A DNA stretch of 64,000 nucleotides from Isoetes taiwanensis (lineage: Eukaryota; Streptophyta; Lycopodiopsida; Isoetales; Isoetaceae): assembly GCA_021234155.1 (NCBI GenBank), contig JAJEKV010000237.1, forward strand, positions 496,001 to 560,000, read 5' to 3'. A program made the translations under genes and the position numbers. Every line of letters begins with the position of its first letter. Position 1 is the stretch's first letter. Shown here in pieces: positions 1 through 12,500 of this stretch. A model generated the notes under the pieces. It was not told the DNA's origin. It worked only from the letters and a program-made list of their open reading frames with translations, and ran no database searches.

Positions 1-1130
1 TTTCGTTTCCATTCTATGGGCTGGGTAAGTTGGTGTCTGTTGCTCAGCAGTCGGCACCAGCCGGTGGGCTATTTTCCCACTCTGTCCTGGCGTATGGCGG
101 GGACACCCGTCCCTCTGTCCCATAGCTTAGCCTTCCACCCTTTGCACCATCTACTCCTGGACCCCCCTATTTATCTGGTTTCTGTTTGTCTCTTCTTCGT
201 TTTCGTCACGTCTCTCGGGTTGATAGATTAATAGGGTTTCACGTATCCGCCCAACTTCTTCTTTTCACATGTACTGGTAACAGGTCGCTTGCACACGTCT
301 GCGTTAGTACCTATCCTATTCCTCCTTGCAATTATATCTATACCTTCCTTAATACATGACTACCTCAGTACAACCTGTATAGTACATTTACACACCTCGT
401 CATATTACTATATTTCTATTATTATATTTCTTTCGTCCTCTATATGGGCCTATGCCCGAGGAGTCGTTGCCACCTTACACATACGCCCTCCCTTACCTTC
501 AATCGTATTTCTACTAACCTGCTATATGCATCTTCCTAGCTTCATATACCTGTATCCTATGTTTAATTTTGGCAGCTAGCGATTCCAGTTTGTGCATAGT
601 TTATCGGTAAGCTAGCCATCCCCTAACTGAGCCCTTGGTACCCTTTCCTGATTTACTAATTTACTACATATCACCCAATATGGTTTCGTATAGTCACCCC
701 CGAGATGTGTGCAGACATTCCCACTTACAGCTGTTAGTTCGCTGATTTGGTTATATCCTATTAGATCACGAAACAGATATGGGATATGTCTTTTTGCTTT
801 AGGGAAAGAATAAGCGACATTGGGACAGAGTTACTATGGATAACATCCGATGCTATGCTTACTGCAAAAATTATACATTAACAGGAGAGTTCTTCTCTCA
901 CTTACATTTCTTAGCTTTTCACCAATTCTTATCCAAAATCATTTTTCTCACACAAACAAACAGGATTTGTATCCCTTCTGATCGGGAATACTTACCTGCA
1001 TTGGTCTGTTACAGTCAGATGCTGATGCCTATTATCTATTCATAGTGCCTCCTTGAAAGTTGTTGCAGTTTCTGAACCTAACTATCTGAGCAACGGATTG
1101 TTTTGAACCGACCACAGAAAAGAGTAGAGC
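1..1130. other. No gene recognised
   Basis: Only short ORFs of 60-96 codons are present and none resembles a known family or has splice-site context. The sequence is pyrimidine-rich at the left edge. It lies downstream of the minus-strand PLATZ-like gene, so part of it could be that gene's 3' flank. Confidence 0.5.
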
Positions 1131-1137
1131 AAGAAGA

Positions 1138-1203
1138 CAAAAAGATATAAAAGGATAAAAAGAGAAAAAGATAAAAAGATCAAAAGATAAAAAGAGTATA
1201 ACA
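1138..1203. repeat. Imperfect purine-rich (GATAAAAA)-type microsatellite
   Basis: Repeated GATAAAAA/GATATAAAA words fill about 65 bp, so the plus strand is almost pure purine. It lies directly downstream of the minus-strand PLATZ-like ORF. Confidence 0.75.
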
Positions 1204-1274
1204 AAAGGAGAGCATGGCATGCATCTGCCTGGGCCTCCCTCCTTCTTTCTTCTCCTCCCCTGATTTCATGCTTA

Positions 1275-1847
1275 TCAAACTCCTTTCCTGACCATAACTA
1301 ATTTTTTAACTTCTTTTCGGAAGATGGCTCCCCGATTTTTTTTAACTTTTTCGAGATTCCTCCCCATGTACGCCGGGCACAAAAAATCGACGGGGTTCTT
1401 CTCACAGCAGTAAATACAAACCTTACCGAAATCACACACCAGAAGATTGTGTTGATAACTCGAGGATCTTTGTATGGCGGCATGAACCTGCAACCTATTG
1501 AAGCACTGCATGGTTCGATCCATGTCCTGGCGCCTCACCGAGTCGTTCTTGTCGCTTAATACTCCGAGTACTTCAAGCAATCCTAGGGTATATTGGCTAT
1601 CCCGCATGGACTGCGTGTGGTGAATTCTGTCACAGTACAGACAATGCACTCGGCCGCAGCTGATGCATGATGGCAAACCTCTGCTCAGGCACATACATTT
1701 GTCGAAGCAAATGCACCACGGATTAAGCTCCTCAAGCTCGGGATTGAATGGCACTGTTAAGTTGCCTGGGGTGCCGGAGTTGGGGCGCTTCTTGCCGACC
1801 TTCTTTTCTTCATCTACATCCACAAGAATCTTCTTCCCCCTGTCCAT
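1275..1847 (-). CDS. PLATZ-like zinc-binding transcription factor
   Basis: An uninterrupted 190-codon ORF starts at an ATG. After a Lys-rich N-terminus (residues 1-36) comes a Cys/His block at about 45-77: C45, C47, C51, C53, then C61-x2-C64-x4-C69-x2-C72 followed by H76-H77. The middle (about 104-128) carries a basic 'RRQDMDRTMQCFNRLQ' stretch that lines up with the 'VED.EKLIDCS.VQ' region of plant PLATZ proteins. A second Cys cluster (C138, C144-x2-C147, C157) then precedes a Lys-rich segment. This order matches PLATZ (plant AT-rich sequence and zinc-binding) proteins, which bind A/T-rich DNA in the nucleus and usually repress transcription. PLATZ genes normally contain introns and this copy has none, so it may be a retrocopy or a divergent lineage-specific member. 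The N-terminal zinc ligands do not match the canonical spacing exactly. Family assignment is inferred from pattern only. Confidence 0.62.
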   Translation of the reverse strand: MDRGKKILVDVDEEKKVGKKRPNSGTPGNLTVPFNPELEELNPWCICFDKCMCLSRGLPSCISCGRVHCLYCDRIHHTQSMRDSQYTLGLLEVLGVLSDKNDSVRRQDMDRTMQCFNRLQVHAAIQRSSSYQHNLLVCDFGKVCIYCCEKNPVDFLCPAYMGRNLEKVKKNRGAIFRKEVKKLVMVRKGV

Positions 1848-2880
1848 ACTTGATCCTGAGCTGGGACGGATGTTGAGACTTTGCCGGGCGCTTCCTTGCT
1901 TTCGGTGAATTTCGAGGGCCTCGGAGGGCGCTCAGCGGCCGGGAGAGCCCTGAGTTCTAAAAGGGCTTTCATCATTACTCTTTTTTTCGTTGTAAGCGGT
2001 TATATATAGTATTTAGGGTATTTAGGGTTTTTTAAATCTGTCGGTTTCCCGCCTACTTAATTCCGGTAGATCGCCTTAAATGCCGATCTTGTCCTATCCT
2101 CATCCCTAGAGTTTTTCGTCTGCGAATCCCGCCACACATCCCTAGTCCGGATAGGTGATATGTGTACCTTTCCCTATTTTCACTATACTACTCATTATTA
2201 TGGCTATCTCAGATTTTGTCATGATCACTACTACCCGTCTTGTCCGGTCATAGTCGTTAATTAATTCGATGTTCTATATTTTATATATTTCTATATTTCT
2301 ATATTTCTCTATTTTCTATTTCTATTTCTCTTTTTCTACCCTTTTTTTTTTTTTTTCCCTCACTTTGTCTCCCCACGTGTCGGATCCTTTCTCCATTTGG
2401 ATAGTCGTCTGGTGTCATCTCGCCACGTTGCCACGTTTCCTCCCCTTTATTTCCAAATTCCTTTTTCACGATTTCTAATTTCTTTTCTTTTCTTTTCTTT
2501 TCTTTTCTTTTTTTTTTCTCTAACGGTTCCGAGATTTTGAATCGCCCGTCGCCGGAACCTTGAGCTCCCCCTTACCGATGTTCCCCTTTTATTCTCCAAT
2601 TGTGCCTCTTGAATTGCCTGTTTTCGGTCCTTATCTATCTTAAATTTCAAATTTTCTACAACAACTGTCTGTCATGATCTATCAGCGGTACGCCCTGTTC
2701 ATACATAGATATCTGGCTGTTCTTTCCCGGCCAGAGCAATCATACATTTGTATACTACATAACTTATTTCCTAAGAAGGATGAACATAATCTAATCCTAA
2801 TCTTTTGAGAAAACTAGCGTATTAAGAACCATGAGATCTGGGAGAGATGCACTTAGCTAGACATTTCCGTCGGATCACCC
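1848..2880. other. Upstream flank of the PLATZ-like gene; no gene
   Basis: No coding potential is recognised. The stretch contains the pyrimidine tracts listed separately and would hold the promoter of the minus-strand PLATZ-like ORF. I see no convincing TATA box at a fixed distance. Confidence 0.4.
2270..2518. repeat. Pyrimidine-rich low-complexity tracts, including (TTTTC)n
   Basis: At 2275-2360 there are CTATATTT/CTATTT words ending in a T run. At about 2483-2518 there is a clean run of TTTTC units. The ORFs drawn through it are low-complexity artefacts. Confidence 0.8.
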
Positions 2881-2925
2881 ATCGCCCCGTCGCCCCCATC
2901 GCCCCCCGTCGCCCTCGTCGCCACT
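2880..2925. repeat. Imperfect (TCGCCCC)n minisatellite
   Basis: About six units of the type TCGCCCC with 1-2 base variation. It is a GC-rich island in otherwise AT-rich sequence. Confidence 0.7.
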
Positions 2926-3159
2926 AACTCCAAGCGTGGAGTTCTCAGATTTGATGACAATTGGAATGTCTCAAATATTAATTACTAAAAAGCACAATAA
3001 CATCAAGACGAACAAATTATTCCCATTGCAAACAACTATGAGTACATTTTGTAATCTCAATTCCCTGCCAATTCAAAGAATTTGGAGCCTTATTCTGGCC
3101 CAGTATGCAGTATTTCATGGTGAAATTATACACTAGTTCATCCCATAAGCAATTGTCAT

Positions 3160-4010
3160 GCTAAACTGAAGTGTCCACTAGAGAGATAGTTGTGTCTTGA
3201 TTCTCTTTGCTCTGTGATTTACAAGTGAAGTAGAACACACTACTCAACATACAATCAACCAAGCTGATAAATGTGTACATCCCTATAAGAAGGGGGGCTT
3301 CCCACATCTTTGAAGCCGCATCTATCTTATAACCGTATCCAGGCACCCCAATCATCCTGTACTGGAATAAACTGTCCACAGATGCCATGCTTAAATTGTT
3401 CACGACAAACAGAAGAATGAGTTCTTCCTTTCACCAAAGCATAGGCTCTAGACAGTGCCTCCACACCATAGCAATCTTCTAATATAGATATTACAAGTGA
3501 CAGATTGCACACAATCATGAAATGAGCAAATGCCACAGAAAATATTATGGCAACCATCACAAATGCGAGGAAAAACATCTTGATTGTAAAAACAACCAAT
3601 CCTATGAACAGAGCAATAGAAATAAGGAATTGAAATAGTATGATACAGATCCAGAAATATGTTGTTGCAAGTCTCTTCCACAATTTGGGAACATTAGAAA
3701 GAAATCTCAAAAACACCAATCTTCTGCCAGTATAGGCCATTGCAACTCCACAAGAAACCATTAATTTGGCAGTTAAGCCAAACAGTACAAAAAAGGGCAA
3801 TTGGAATGTATTGGCCACAATGTTCTCTGGAACTTTGACATAAAAGATCCTGAATGATGGAGTAAACCAAAACCCTTGTGATGTAGCAATAAGTTCTAAC
3901 TTGCTTGCCGAATACCTGCCGGTTGTTACTGGTGCTTCTTGACCTCTTCAATCTGCTTCTGCAAGACCTCACAGAAATAAGGGAAGAGGATGGGAATCCC
4001 CACCACAATA
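3160..4010 (-). pseudogene. Multipass plant membrane protein pseudogene (polytopic family with 'PK.WKRL' and 'ILED.YG' motifs)
   Basis: Three minus-strand ORF pieces in different frames together resemble one plant polytopic membrane protein. The N-terminal part (about 3830-4010) is frameshifted. The central part (3327-3818) has hydrophobic segments separated by 'LSNVPKLWKRL' and a 'LSLVISILEDCYGVEALSRA' stretch followed by 'LVKGRT'. These motifs recur in a family of uncharacterised plant membrane proteins. The last part (3161-3403) shifts frame again and carries 'LLIGMYTFISLVDCMLSSVF' and 'CKSQ', resembling that family's last membrane helix. At least two frameshifts break the frame and no intron fits at those points, so I call it a pseudogene. 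The molecular function of the family is unknown to me. An alternative is a live gene with unrecognised introns or sequence errors. Confidence 0.6.
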
Positions 4011-6395
4011 TTCCTGGCTACTTATTTAGTGGGAAAAAAGATGAATGAGCCAAACATGACTTGTGATCACATGCTTTATTACAAGACTGGTTACAACATA
4101 CAGATAAGAATGAAAAATATAACCTAAGGGATGAAAGAAAGAAATGTGAAACACCAACCCTTCACTTGCTTGGCTTGATTGATGCTTAACTTGCTTACTT
4201 GCCACCATATAGGCCAGAATTGCTGAATCCTTAAGAAGGACTGCCACAGATTCTCAGTCGCATTAACAGCTTTTTTTACTTTGGGCACGAACATGCATGA
4301 AGAACATGCTCAAGACTGCTGCAGAGTCCTTCATTTTAGACAAATACCAGACAACCAAGAAAAACTCTAACAAAAAAGGCTGCAGACGATCTTGCTTGAA
4401 TCACAATGCACGGCAGATAAAAATATATTTGACGCGCAGGGTCCATTGAAATGGCTTTCTAAAAGCCATGGCACCAAATATAATGTTGCCAAAAATGCTT
4501 ATCCATATCTATCATATCTTAATCTGAGATTTGGATCACTTAAACTTTGGAGAGAGCGTCTGTCAGTTTGCATAATCCCTGGTCATTCTCTGGTGTGATC
4601 CATCTTTGAGCTCCATGTCTTTTACAGTTTTGACTCACAGAGAAGACACATACATAAAGACTCAACGAAAATCTGGCTTCAACGCCAGGAACAAGCACTT
4701 CATGGATTAGCTAAAGAGCCAAAGTTTTCAAGGAAAACGGAATAGAGGCCTGATGTAGAAGTAAATTCAAAGATAGGAAGAGAAACAAAGTCTGGGATTC
4801 ACCATTTTGAAGCCCCGCAAAATCGAAAACATGGAGAGTGGAGGCTGCCTTCAAGAATGGAAATAAAAATCTACTGGGTGAATAAAGTGTGCACTGGATG
4901 AAGCCAGATTGAAGATGAACCACGATGCTCTACCATGCTGTGCGAGGGCCTGTATGGTACTGGATAAAGCTGCTACTGCCTATTTCCACCATCGCCATTT
5001 TGAAGCAACGATCAAAATGATATAGAAGCCAGAAGAATATAAGCTGCAAAAAATCTCTATTCAAAGGAATAAAATGGAGGACTTAAAGCGAGAAACCTAA
5101 GAGTACCTGCAAATATGAGTATTAAGCTTTGGATATGGCTTCAATTCCGGCAGACTTCTACCTCAAAGCTTTTCCCCTCTTTTCCAGCAGTTTCGGACGG
5201 TTCCTATGAGCAGGCATTCATAATCTGCCATGGCGAGAATTAACAAAAACATAGAGTAGTAGATAGATAAAATAATAGGATTTTAGCCTAGAAATCTGCA
5301 GTAGATTCCTGCTTCGACCTAGCAACCCTAAAAAAAACCAGACCATACCCTAATCCACACAACCCTAAAAAAACCCTAAAACTAATGGGAGGATATTCAC
5401 CACATGATTTGCCCCCTTTTCTAAAATCAACGGCTAACAAAAGGGTGCACTCTAGAAATACTATTTAGTACACCTGGATGAATACGGCCACCAAATCATA
5501 TGAAAACCTTAGAGAAAACAGTACAAAAACACAAAAAAACCCCTGTTATAATGCTAGATATTCTCTTTAAACATTTCTATTATTTATTGCAGATTACATC
5601 TGTTTGAGACATAGTGAGATAATATTGTTCATAGAAAAAATTTAGAGGTTCTGCTACCAGAGTTGCCAATGTATGTCCATGAACCATGCTTATGCGAGAT
5701 TGCTTAATATTAGATATTTTCATATGTTGCCAAGGTTAGCACTTATGTTTAGAAGTTCAGATCTAGGAACTTTTGATTTATTTCCAACCCATTGTTCAGA
5801 AGTTCTGGCATTGTGATACTTCATTAGTGTCATCCCATTTGTTCAGCTTTGGATTTCACTTAATTACCATCCTATATTAAAGAAAGAATATTGAATTTGC
5901 ATTTCTTCACTGTAGCAAGGCAAGTAGTTCTTATATTGTATTAACAGTTTTCAAGGGCTACAACAATGTAGATTTTTCCAAGGACATTTTTATTGCATAG
6001 CAGATGTTGCAGCACCATCCTTAGAAGTAAGTGTAAATGCATATACGAGGAAATAGTCTTTGCAATGCGCATTTTGTGCACATTAGCCATCGCATTTCGT
6101 GCAAATTAGGTCCTTCTATTTTTCTTGCTTACTAACATGTTTTAAGCTATATCTCTAGAGGAGCTGTGGCAATCCATACACACCAGGGGATCTTTTCACA
6201 TTCGAAGAATCATATCTATTCTGATAAGCCTCTTTGAGTGGCGTATGTACTGCCAAATATAATTCGATTTTCTGCCTCTAAAAGGTAGCCACATTTTCCC
6301 TACTCATTCTCTAATTCTTTTCTCTTTAAACATAAGGGACTCGGTGAAAGAAAAGGTTCAAGTGAATATTTTCAAATGAATAAGTGTAAGTTAAG
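4011..6395. other. No gene recognised; AT-rich intergenic DNA
   Basis: The ORFs here are short and unlike any family I know. The only structured element is the group of telobox-like AACCCTAA words near 5326-5383. Confidence 0.45.
5326..5383. promoter_or_regulatory. Cluster of telobox-like AACCCTA motifs
   Basis: Four or five ACCCTAA words occur within 58 bp, irregularly spaced and separated by A runs. In plants teloboxes occur in promoters of ribosomal and cell-cycle genes and recruit telobox-binding Myb proteins. No adjacent gene is recognised, so this could equally be a degenerate interstitial telomeric remnant. Confidence 0.35.
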
Positions 6396-6416
6396 AATAG
6401 AATAGAATAGAATATG
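6396..6416 (-). repeat. (AATAG)n pentanucleotide, 3' tail of LINE A
   Basis: Three to four AATAG units directly abut a conserved LINE 3' end that reads TGGACGATAAAAT on the minus strand. A related end with a CCTAT-type tail occurs at 20820-20880. Confidence 0.7.
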
Positions 6417-9400
6417 ATTTTATCGTCCACGGAGACCAACTGGCCTATGGGACCCAAGTACAAAGAGAGAGCAAAGCAGCGATTACAAACCGGGATTAAA
6501 ACCCCCACCAAGGGTTTTTGGGGAAAAATCTTAGTAGCAATAAGGATGCCGACATCTTTACTGATTATATACATAATCACAAGTACGGTGAGGTTAATGT
6601 GGGGACGGGGGGCATAAGCGAGTCGGCGTGATCCATTACCTCGGGAGGTACGATCCCAACAAGCCCTCTGAGGGCGTGCTCCAAGTAGCTCATGCAGTGG
6701 CCTGATGGGGCACAACTAACCGAGCATACCGGAGCCCGGATATGCTCAGACACGGACAAAGCCCCGAGGGCGTGACTTTCATCCTCAATGGCCGCTGGAC
6801 AAGATCGACGGACTCGCCTCACGCTGCTCCCGAATCCATCTCCCCCGCCTCAATGCGGAGGTGGTGTGCACCGCGCGAATGGAAGCAATCACCTGGCGCT
6901 TTTTCATGGGTAGATGGGTGCTGGCAGTAGTGGTGTGGGCCCCTCGTGAGCATGGGATTAAACGCTGTCGATAATTTGCCACCTTGACATGTGACATGGC
7001 CTCAGATCCCAAAGCTTGGCCATGAAGCAAGCATCCAAATCTCGCTTCAAGGCAGCGTTCCTTCCGGTGTATGCACTAGTCCACATCGTGTGCCCGCACA
7101 TTCCATCTTGAGAACCACCGGGCTTGCTTGTCTTTCCAAAGAAGCTTTTGAGTCGCTATGGCCCATCACCACCGCCAAAGCAAGGTTGGGCAGCGGGCTT
7201 CATCCATAGCCACCACCTTCTCGGAAGTAAATAATGTGACGTTCCAAAAGCTAAAACCCTCTCTGTAATGGAAGGAAGCCTGCCTCCCGGAGCAAGATCT
7301 CGATATGGGACCATGGATTTCACTCCCGGTGGTTCGGGCCAAGAAGGCCTTCTACACTGCTCTAGATCGCTCCAAGTGGTGAGGGATATCACCGCCCCCA
7401 CACTTACGGGCCCCATAGAGGAGGACCCGGCTCAATCAAGGCCCTCGAACAAGTGTGCCGGGTGATCCCATGCATACTCTGCCTTTGTGACTATTGTTTT
7501 GCATTGCATACGTGGCTTTCCAAACCCAAAGGGACCGTAGCCCCGATGGATGCATCCCAAAATGTGGTAGTAGAAAACTCAATGCCCAAATACTTATAAG
7601 CGGAGCCACCTCCACTACCCCGCCTCGTAAGTGAACGAGGGAAGGCGTGGGTGCCGGATGATGGGACCAAAGACACCCTCGTCTTGGCCAAGTTAACCTC
7701 ATGCCTGAATTGGCGAGAAAGTGTCCAAAGCATCCGTGGCGTTGCATGTTCTTCCGGGTATATGCGAAAGCATATGAGTTGCCGGATTATGTGTTGTGAT
7801 CAATCGAAGCCTCCCCGCCATTCTTCTAGCTGGTCAATGTACAAGCCGAAGAGCGCCAGGGATAGAGGGCAGCCCCGCGCACCCCAATGCTACTAACAAC
7901 GGGCTCCCCGACAAGTGTGAGACGACCGGAGCAAGCCTCGTGATAGTCTGTGGATATAGCATTCCGCAAGTCGACAGGGGTCCCCAAGCATAACTTATCC
8001 CAGGCACCGTGTCAAAAGCCTTTGGAAATCCACGGCAACAAGATGTGTGCTCAAGCGTTGATTCCGCTATCCTCTATGAGTGTTCGCAGAGTGAAGATAT
8101 GGTCAATAGTAGAATGCCGTGGGCGGAAGCCTGCTGGAGAGAGCCCGCACTTTCCATCCTCGCCAGAGTGTCGGGCCGTTGCTCAAGAATCCCCAAGCAA
8201 CTTGGCAAAGACGTAATCCGACCATAATGGTAATGATAGTTGGTCGGGTCATGGGGGTCCCCTCGCTTGTATATGGGCACAACTCTACCGGGTAGTCCCA
8301 AAGGCGGGGGAGCCTTCTTGCAATGCCCCTCGTTGAAGAGGCCGGAGAACCGGCACCATTGGGGGCCCGGCCCACTTGAGAAGCTCTGCCAGATACCATC
8401 CAAATCGGCCGCCTTCAGCATTAGGCGCTGCGTGCCCATTATGACATCCCTTCAGAATGACCCCGCTAGGCCTGTCTGCGGAGGGTATCGCGCCCCGGCT
8501 TCCCATTGGGTCATCAAACCGCCGCAAGTATCTCACCCATTGTTAGGGGTAATATTTCTCCGTGGGTCATGCGGCAGCTTACTCAAGACCTTTCTCCAAA
8601 AGTCCTTTAGGGTGGCGGGTCTAGTAGACCAAACATCTCATTCTCGAAAGTTCGCAAGGTACCGGGCTTTCTTTGGTCTTGAGGAAGGAGCAGAGATTGA
8701 CGACACCGGGCATGGGCGAATGGTGGGGTCCAAAGACTTGGCGGAGCCATCGCTTTCAGCCCCCGGCATTCGCCATCGAACCTGATTATGGGGAAGGTGG
8801 TTGCAGCCCCGTGGATCGCCGAGCGCCTCTCCCAAAGCATCCGCCCCTACCCTCGTATGAGCCGGTTCACCGGGGACGTCACGTTGAAGTGTGGGGAGTC
8901 AGCAAAGACTCCCAGGGCAAGCTCAAGCATCCTCGCATAGAGCGCCGCGCATGATCATAGTCCGTGACGCAACCGCGGGTACATGGGGTGTTGGGGCAAT
9001 GGGTGCTCGGCTTGTTCGCCAATCTATCTCGCAAGAATGTGAGGCCGATGGCTGAGCTACTTCCTCCCCGACCACTTGTCCCATTAATCGGCAGTGATCA
9101 AGTGTAGGCATTGCTCGTCTGCTAGCACGTAATCCACCACACGGGTGTGCCCCTCGGTTCTCCCGTCTACAAGTGAAGCGGCCGGAGGGCCATTTGTATA
9201 GCCCATTGCAAATGACCAGTCAAAGATATTTGCCAAAGAATAAAGTTTGCCGGCCATACCGTTGTCACCTGGTCATTATCCGACGCCCTTGGCCAAACCA
9301 TCTCTCGGGTCCATTTGCAACACATCCTCGCCTAGAGATGCGAATTTGGGATCCGCTTTCCAATGCAGGCGGCAGATTGAAATCTTCAAGCAACATGACC

Positions 9401-10400
9401 TTGCCCAATTGTTCAGACGGGCCAGATGTCATCATATAGATCGACATAGGGCTCCCGCTCATCCACATCCAAGTGCGTGTGGTAAAAGTTGCTCTCAAAG
9501 ATGGGAAGTAGCAAGCCGCCACAAAGAGAGGGCTGCCATCGCTGTTTCAGACTCGCATCCACTGTGTATCATAGCTCAGCTTTTGCACGAGAGAGACCTG
9601 TGGCGCCCCCTACTGTGATACGGTGCACTCACCGTGATACAAACATGAGTTCTTTCCCACACCAGCTCCACGCCGATACGTGGGCCCTCCACATATCACC
9701 GCACTGCGAACGAAGGTCGATTGGGGAAGAGTGAAGGTGTCATTCTACCCCGCCTCCCTCGTGGCCTACCTAGTCAAGGAAGCGTAAAAACATACATGTC
9801 AAGAGCACATACATCAACATCCCGTGACCATCTCAAGGATGGTCCTCCTCATATCTGCATAGACAAAGATCGCACATCACATAGGGGATCCTACCCAAGG
9901 CTCGGACTCAAAGGATAACCGACGGCTTGGGTCTCCGTGAGTTCGCTGGTGCATGTAATTCATGGCAATGGAATTGGCTGGCATAAGAACATGGCATAGG
10001 GTTGTCCACTCCATCCGCCTCTCCCTGTGCACACTTTGCAGAGTAGGCTGAAAAGTGTTGGGACTGATCAGAGCCCTCGGCGGATGCATAGCCAAAGGGG
10101 CTATTCCCCGGGTCTCATCCTCCCAGTCCCGATGGGGCAGGTAGGGATCAATCCCTCCAGAGATCTACATGCTAACTCAAGGTGACTAGAGGGCCACTGC
10201 CCGTATTCGTGTGAACCCACTGGAAAGTGTACACCACTTCACGGCAGCACGAGCCCATGCCTTACCCGCACTCGGTGGTAAGCCATTAGACCTAGTCACA
10301 ATGATCCCGGTAGGCTTTACACACCGGGGGGATCGCTCAAGAGTCAGGACATGAGCCTCCTTCTTAGCCGCCCGCCCCTTCACCCACAACCGTGTGTGGC
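6396..10400 (-). mobile_element. Decayed non-LTR retrotransposon (LINE A)
   Basis: This GC-rich block reads on the minus strand as a LINE ORF2 in many broken frames. In order from its 5' side: an endonuclease piece with 'VMLLEDFN' (9265-9522), a 'RFDGECRGLK' segment typical of the endonuclease-RT linker (8607-8840), the RT entry 'VVPIYKRGDPHDPTNY' (8074-8439), a later 'YKYLGIEF' (7491-7733), then C-terminal pieces such as 'TWSDLEQ' and 'RWFSRWNVRAHDVD' (6785-7416). The 3' end falls at about 6396-6416 with a short (ATTCT)n tail, as in LINEs that end in a simple repeat rather than poly(A). Frameshifts and stops are frequent, so it is dead. The 5' boundary is uncertain (10.1-10.4 kb) and I see no target-site duplication. 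GC content contrasts sharply with both flanks. Confidence 0.8.
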
Positions 10401-12500
10401 TCTTGTACATTGTGCCTAATCTACAATGTGCTAGAGAGGCTACTCTAGGAGCATCAACTACAAGCTTTAGGGCCTCTACCCCCTTCCCAATACAAGGAGT
10501 TCACGTAAATACATCATCCAAATATATCACGTAAGAACTAAAGAACTAGATCCAATCATAGAGTTAGGTTCTTTAGTTAGTGTCCGAGATCTAAGATCTA
10601 GATAACTACTATGGGCAATTTAATAGTCTAAACCTACTGATTCTATGACTAGAAGACGGTTTAAGCTATTAAATTGACCAAATACCTGATCCTTGAGTGG
10701 CTCCTCCCGACCCGAAGTTCAACCATCCCGCCGAGCTGATCGAATTCGTGGAAACCGATGGCATGAATTGGCTTTTGGCAGCCGTGGGAGGCGGTTTTGG
10801 CTCCTGGGGCAGCCAAAACTGAGCTCTAAAACCCTAAGGACAAAAAAACTAGCAAGCTAGGGTTTTCCTACCCTAAATAGACATGGGGTTTAGGCTAGGG
10901 TTTCCAATTACCCAATTTGGCATGTGGGATAATTGGAAAGGCCCCACTTGCCTTTAGTGGCTAGGTGGCAAAATATGCCAACATGGAAAGGTGTGCCTCA
11001 TTAATGTGCACATGTGCACATTAATAATATATGAACACTCCTAGCAAGTTGCCCCTAGGGCTACTTACCCGCTATCCGTTATGCATACACGCCAATCGGG
11101 TGGCGGTACGCGTGACGTGGCAAAGACAATGTACGCCCCGGAGCGATATCGTCTTTGGAACGCCACAAGACCGATTGGGCCAAAGTCGCCCGGGTAGTAA
11201 CACGCAATTCCTCCGCGGTCCTCGTTGGGTGCACTCATTGAAGACGCGAGTAGCGCTTAGTATCCCGCAAATCAGGTAGCTCGTGACCAAAGATGTTCCC
11301 ATGTTTCCATGAGGAAGATAAGGTCCATGTCCATGGCGACGGAATTGAGATCTGCCCCCTTCGCCATGGGAAGCCACGGCAATTCCGGGGATACCACGGC
11401 AGGCACGATCCCTATTTAGCGGCAGTGCATCGCCACTTCAGTCCCGGTGGTAGTGGTGGTCCTGTGGGAAGCGGAAGATGTGGGATGCTTGTGCCGGGCT
11501 GGGCCCCTCGGAGGGGACTCGAGGGGCCGGAGTGCCCCGCATCCCCGTTTGGCTGCTGAATTCCCTCGCATCCTTCCCTGACCAGCCCCGCCTCTCCATG
11601 TCCGGGCGGCAGCCCCCACTTTGGCCGCCAGGAGCTTGCAGATATGAGGGGGCGGTAGACACCGTGGTTGGCAAATTTATGGAAGCGGGACGCAGGATGT
11701 GAACCGGTAGAGCAGAGACACCGTGAACCCTCGCCCCCTGATCCGTGCCGAGGTTGAGGAGGCTAAGGCCACGCGACGAGGAGCACAGCCCTTCCGCCGT
11801 GAGGTTGAGGAGGCCGCCACTATGAGATAAGGAGTCCAGCCGCTTTGAAAGCAGCCGCGTAATCGAAGCGCCGAGTAAGGATTTAGCACGAGACGGGAGC
11901 TACAGAGCTTCGGGCCGCCGCTGCTCAAAGAAGGCAAGGGCCTCCATGCCGCAGGCACATGAGCAACTCCGCCCATTGCACGGAGATGGCAAGACATGAC
12001 AACGCCCCCGCAAGAGCCGAGCCCATACCCTGGAGAACGTAAAACCACAAAGAAAGAACACACCAACCCCGCGAACCCACCAACATATTGTGGTGTCAAA
12101 CCGAACACCGGCTAGCGGACACATCGGATCACGCCGGCCGCCACCACCCAGGCGCCCGGCCACCCTTCACGCCCACCCACCTCAACCAACACACATGCCC
12201 CCCCGAACTCCCAGAAACGAGACGCAGGAGCCGCAATGTGGTATCGCGAGGCCCGACGGAGGAGTCGGGAGAACATCTCACTTCCCAACTCCAGACACAG
12301 ATCTTGGACCGGATGATGAGGAAATGATAGCTGATTATAGGTAGATATATGGCATGTTGACAAACTAATGGTGAAGATAAGGAGCGGTAATGTATTGTTA
12401 GTGAGGCATAGGGGTAAAGGCGGCTGCATGGCAAAAATGAACCCCTGGGAAGCAAGTCGTTCTAGATACAAGTGCATTGAAGAACACAGTGGCAAACTAC
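10401..12500. other. GC-rich block of unassigned origin
   Basis: AT-rich DNA at 10.45-10.68 kb is followed by GC-rich sequence to about 12.3 kb. Overlapping ORFs occur on both strands; the longest is minus 11677-12108. They are Pro/Arg/Ser-rich with no recognisable domain and look like by-products of GC-rich DNA. CCCTAAA-type words at 10830-10900 and repeated 'GTTGAGGAGG' words near 11755-11805 are visible. It could be the 5' part of LINE A, an LTR-element remnant or unrelated DNA. Confidence 0.4.

Noticed and set aside
5326-5383. Interstitial telomere array
   Set aside because: The AACCCTAA words are irregularly spaced and too few for a telomeric tract.
11677-12163. Overlapping long ORFs on the minus strand at 11.7-12.2 kb
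   Set aside because: Arg/Gly/Pro/Ser-rich readings in several frames of GC-rich DNA with no domain; likely stop-poor shadows.
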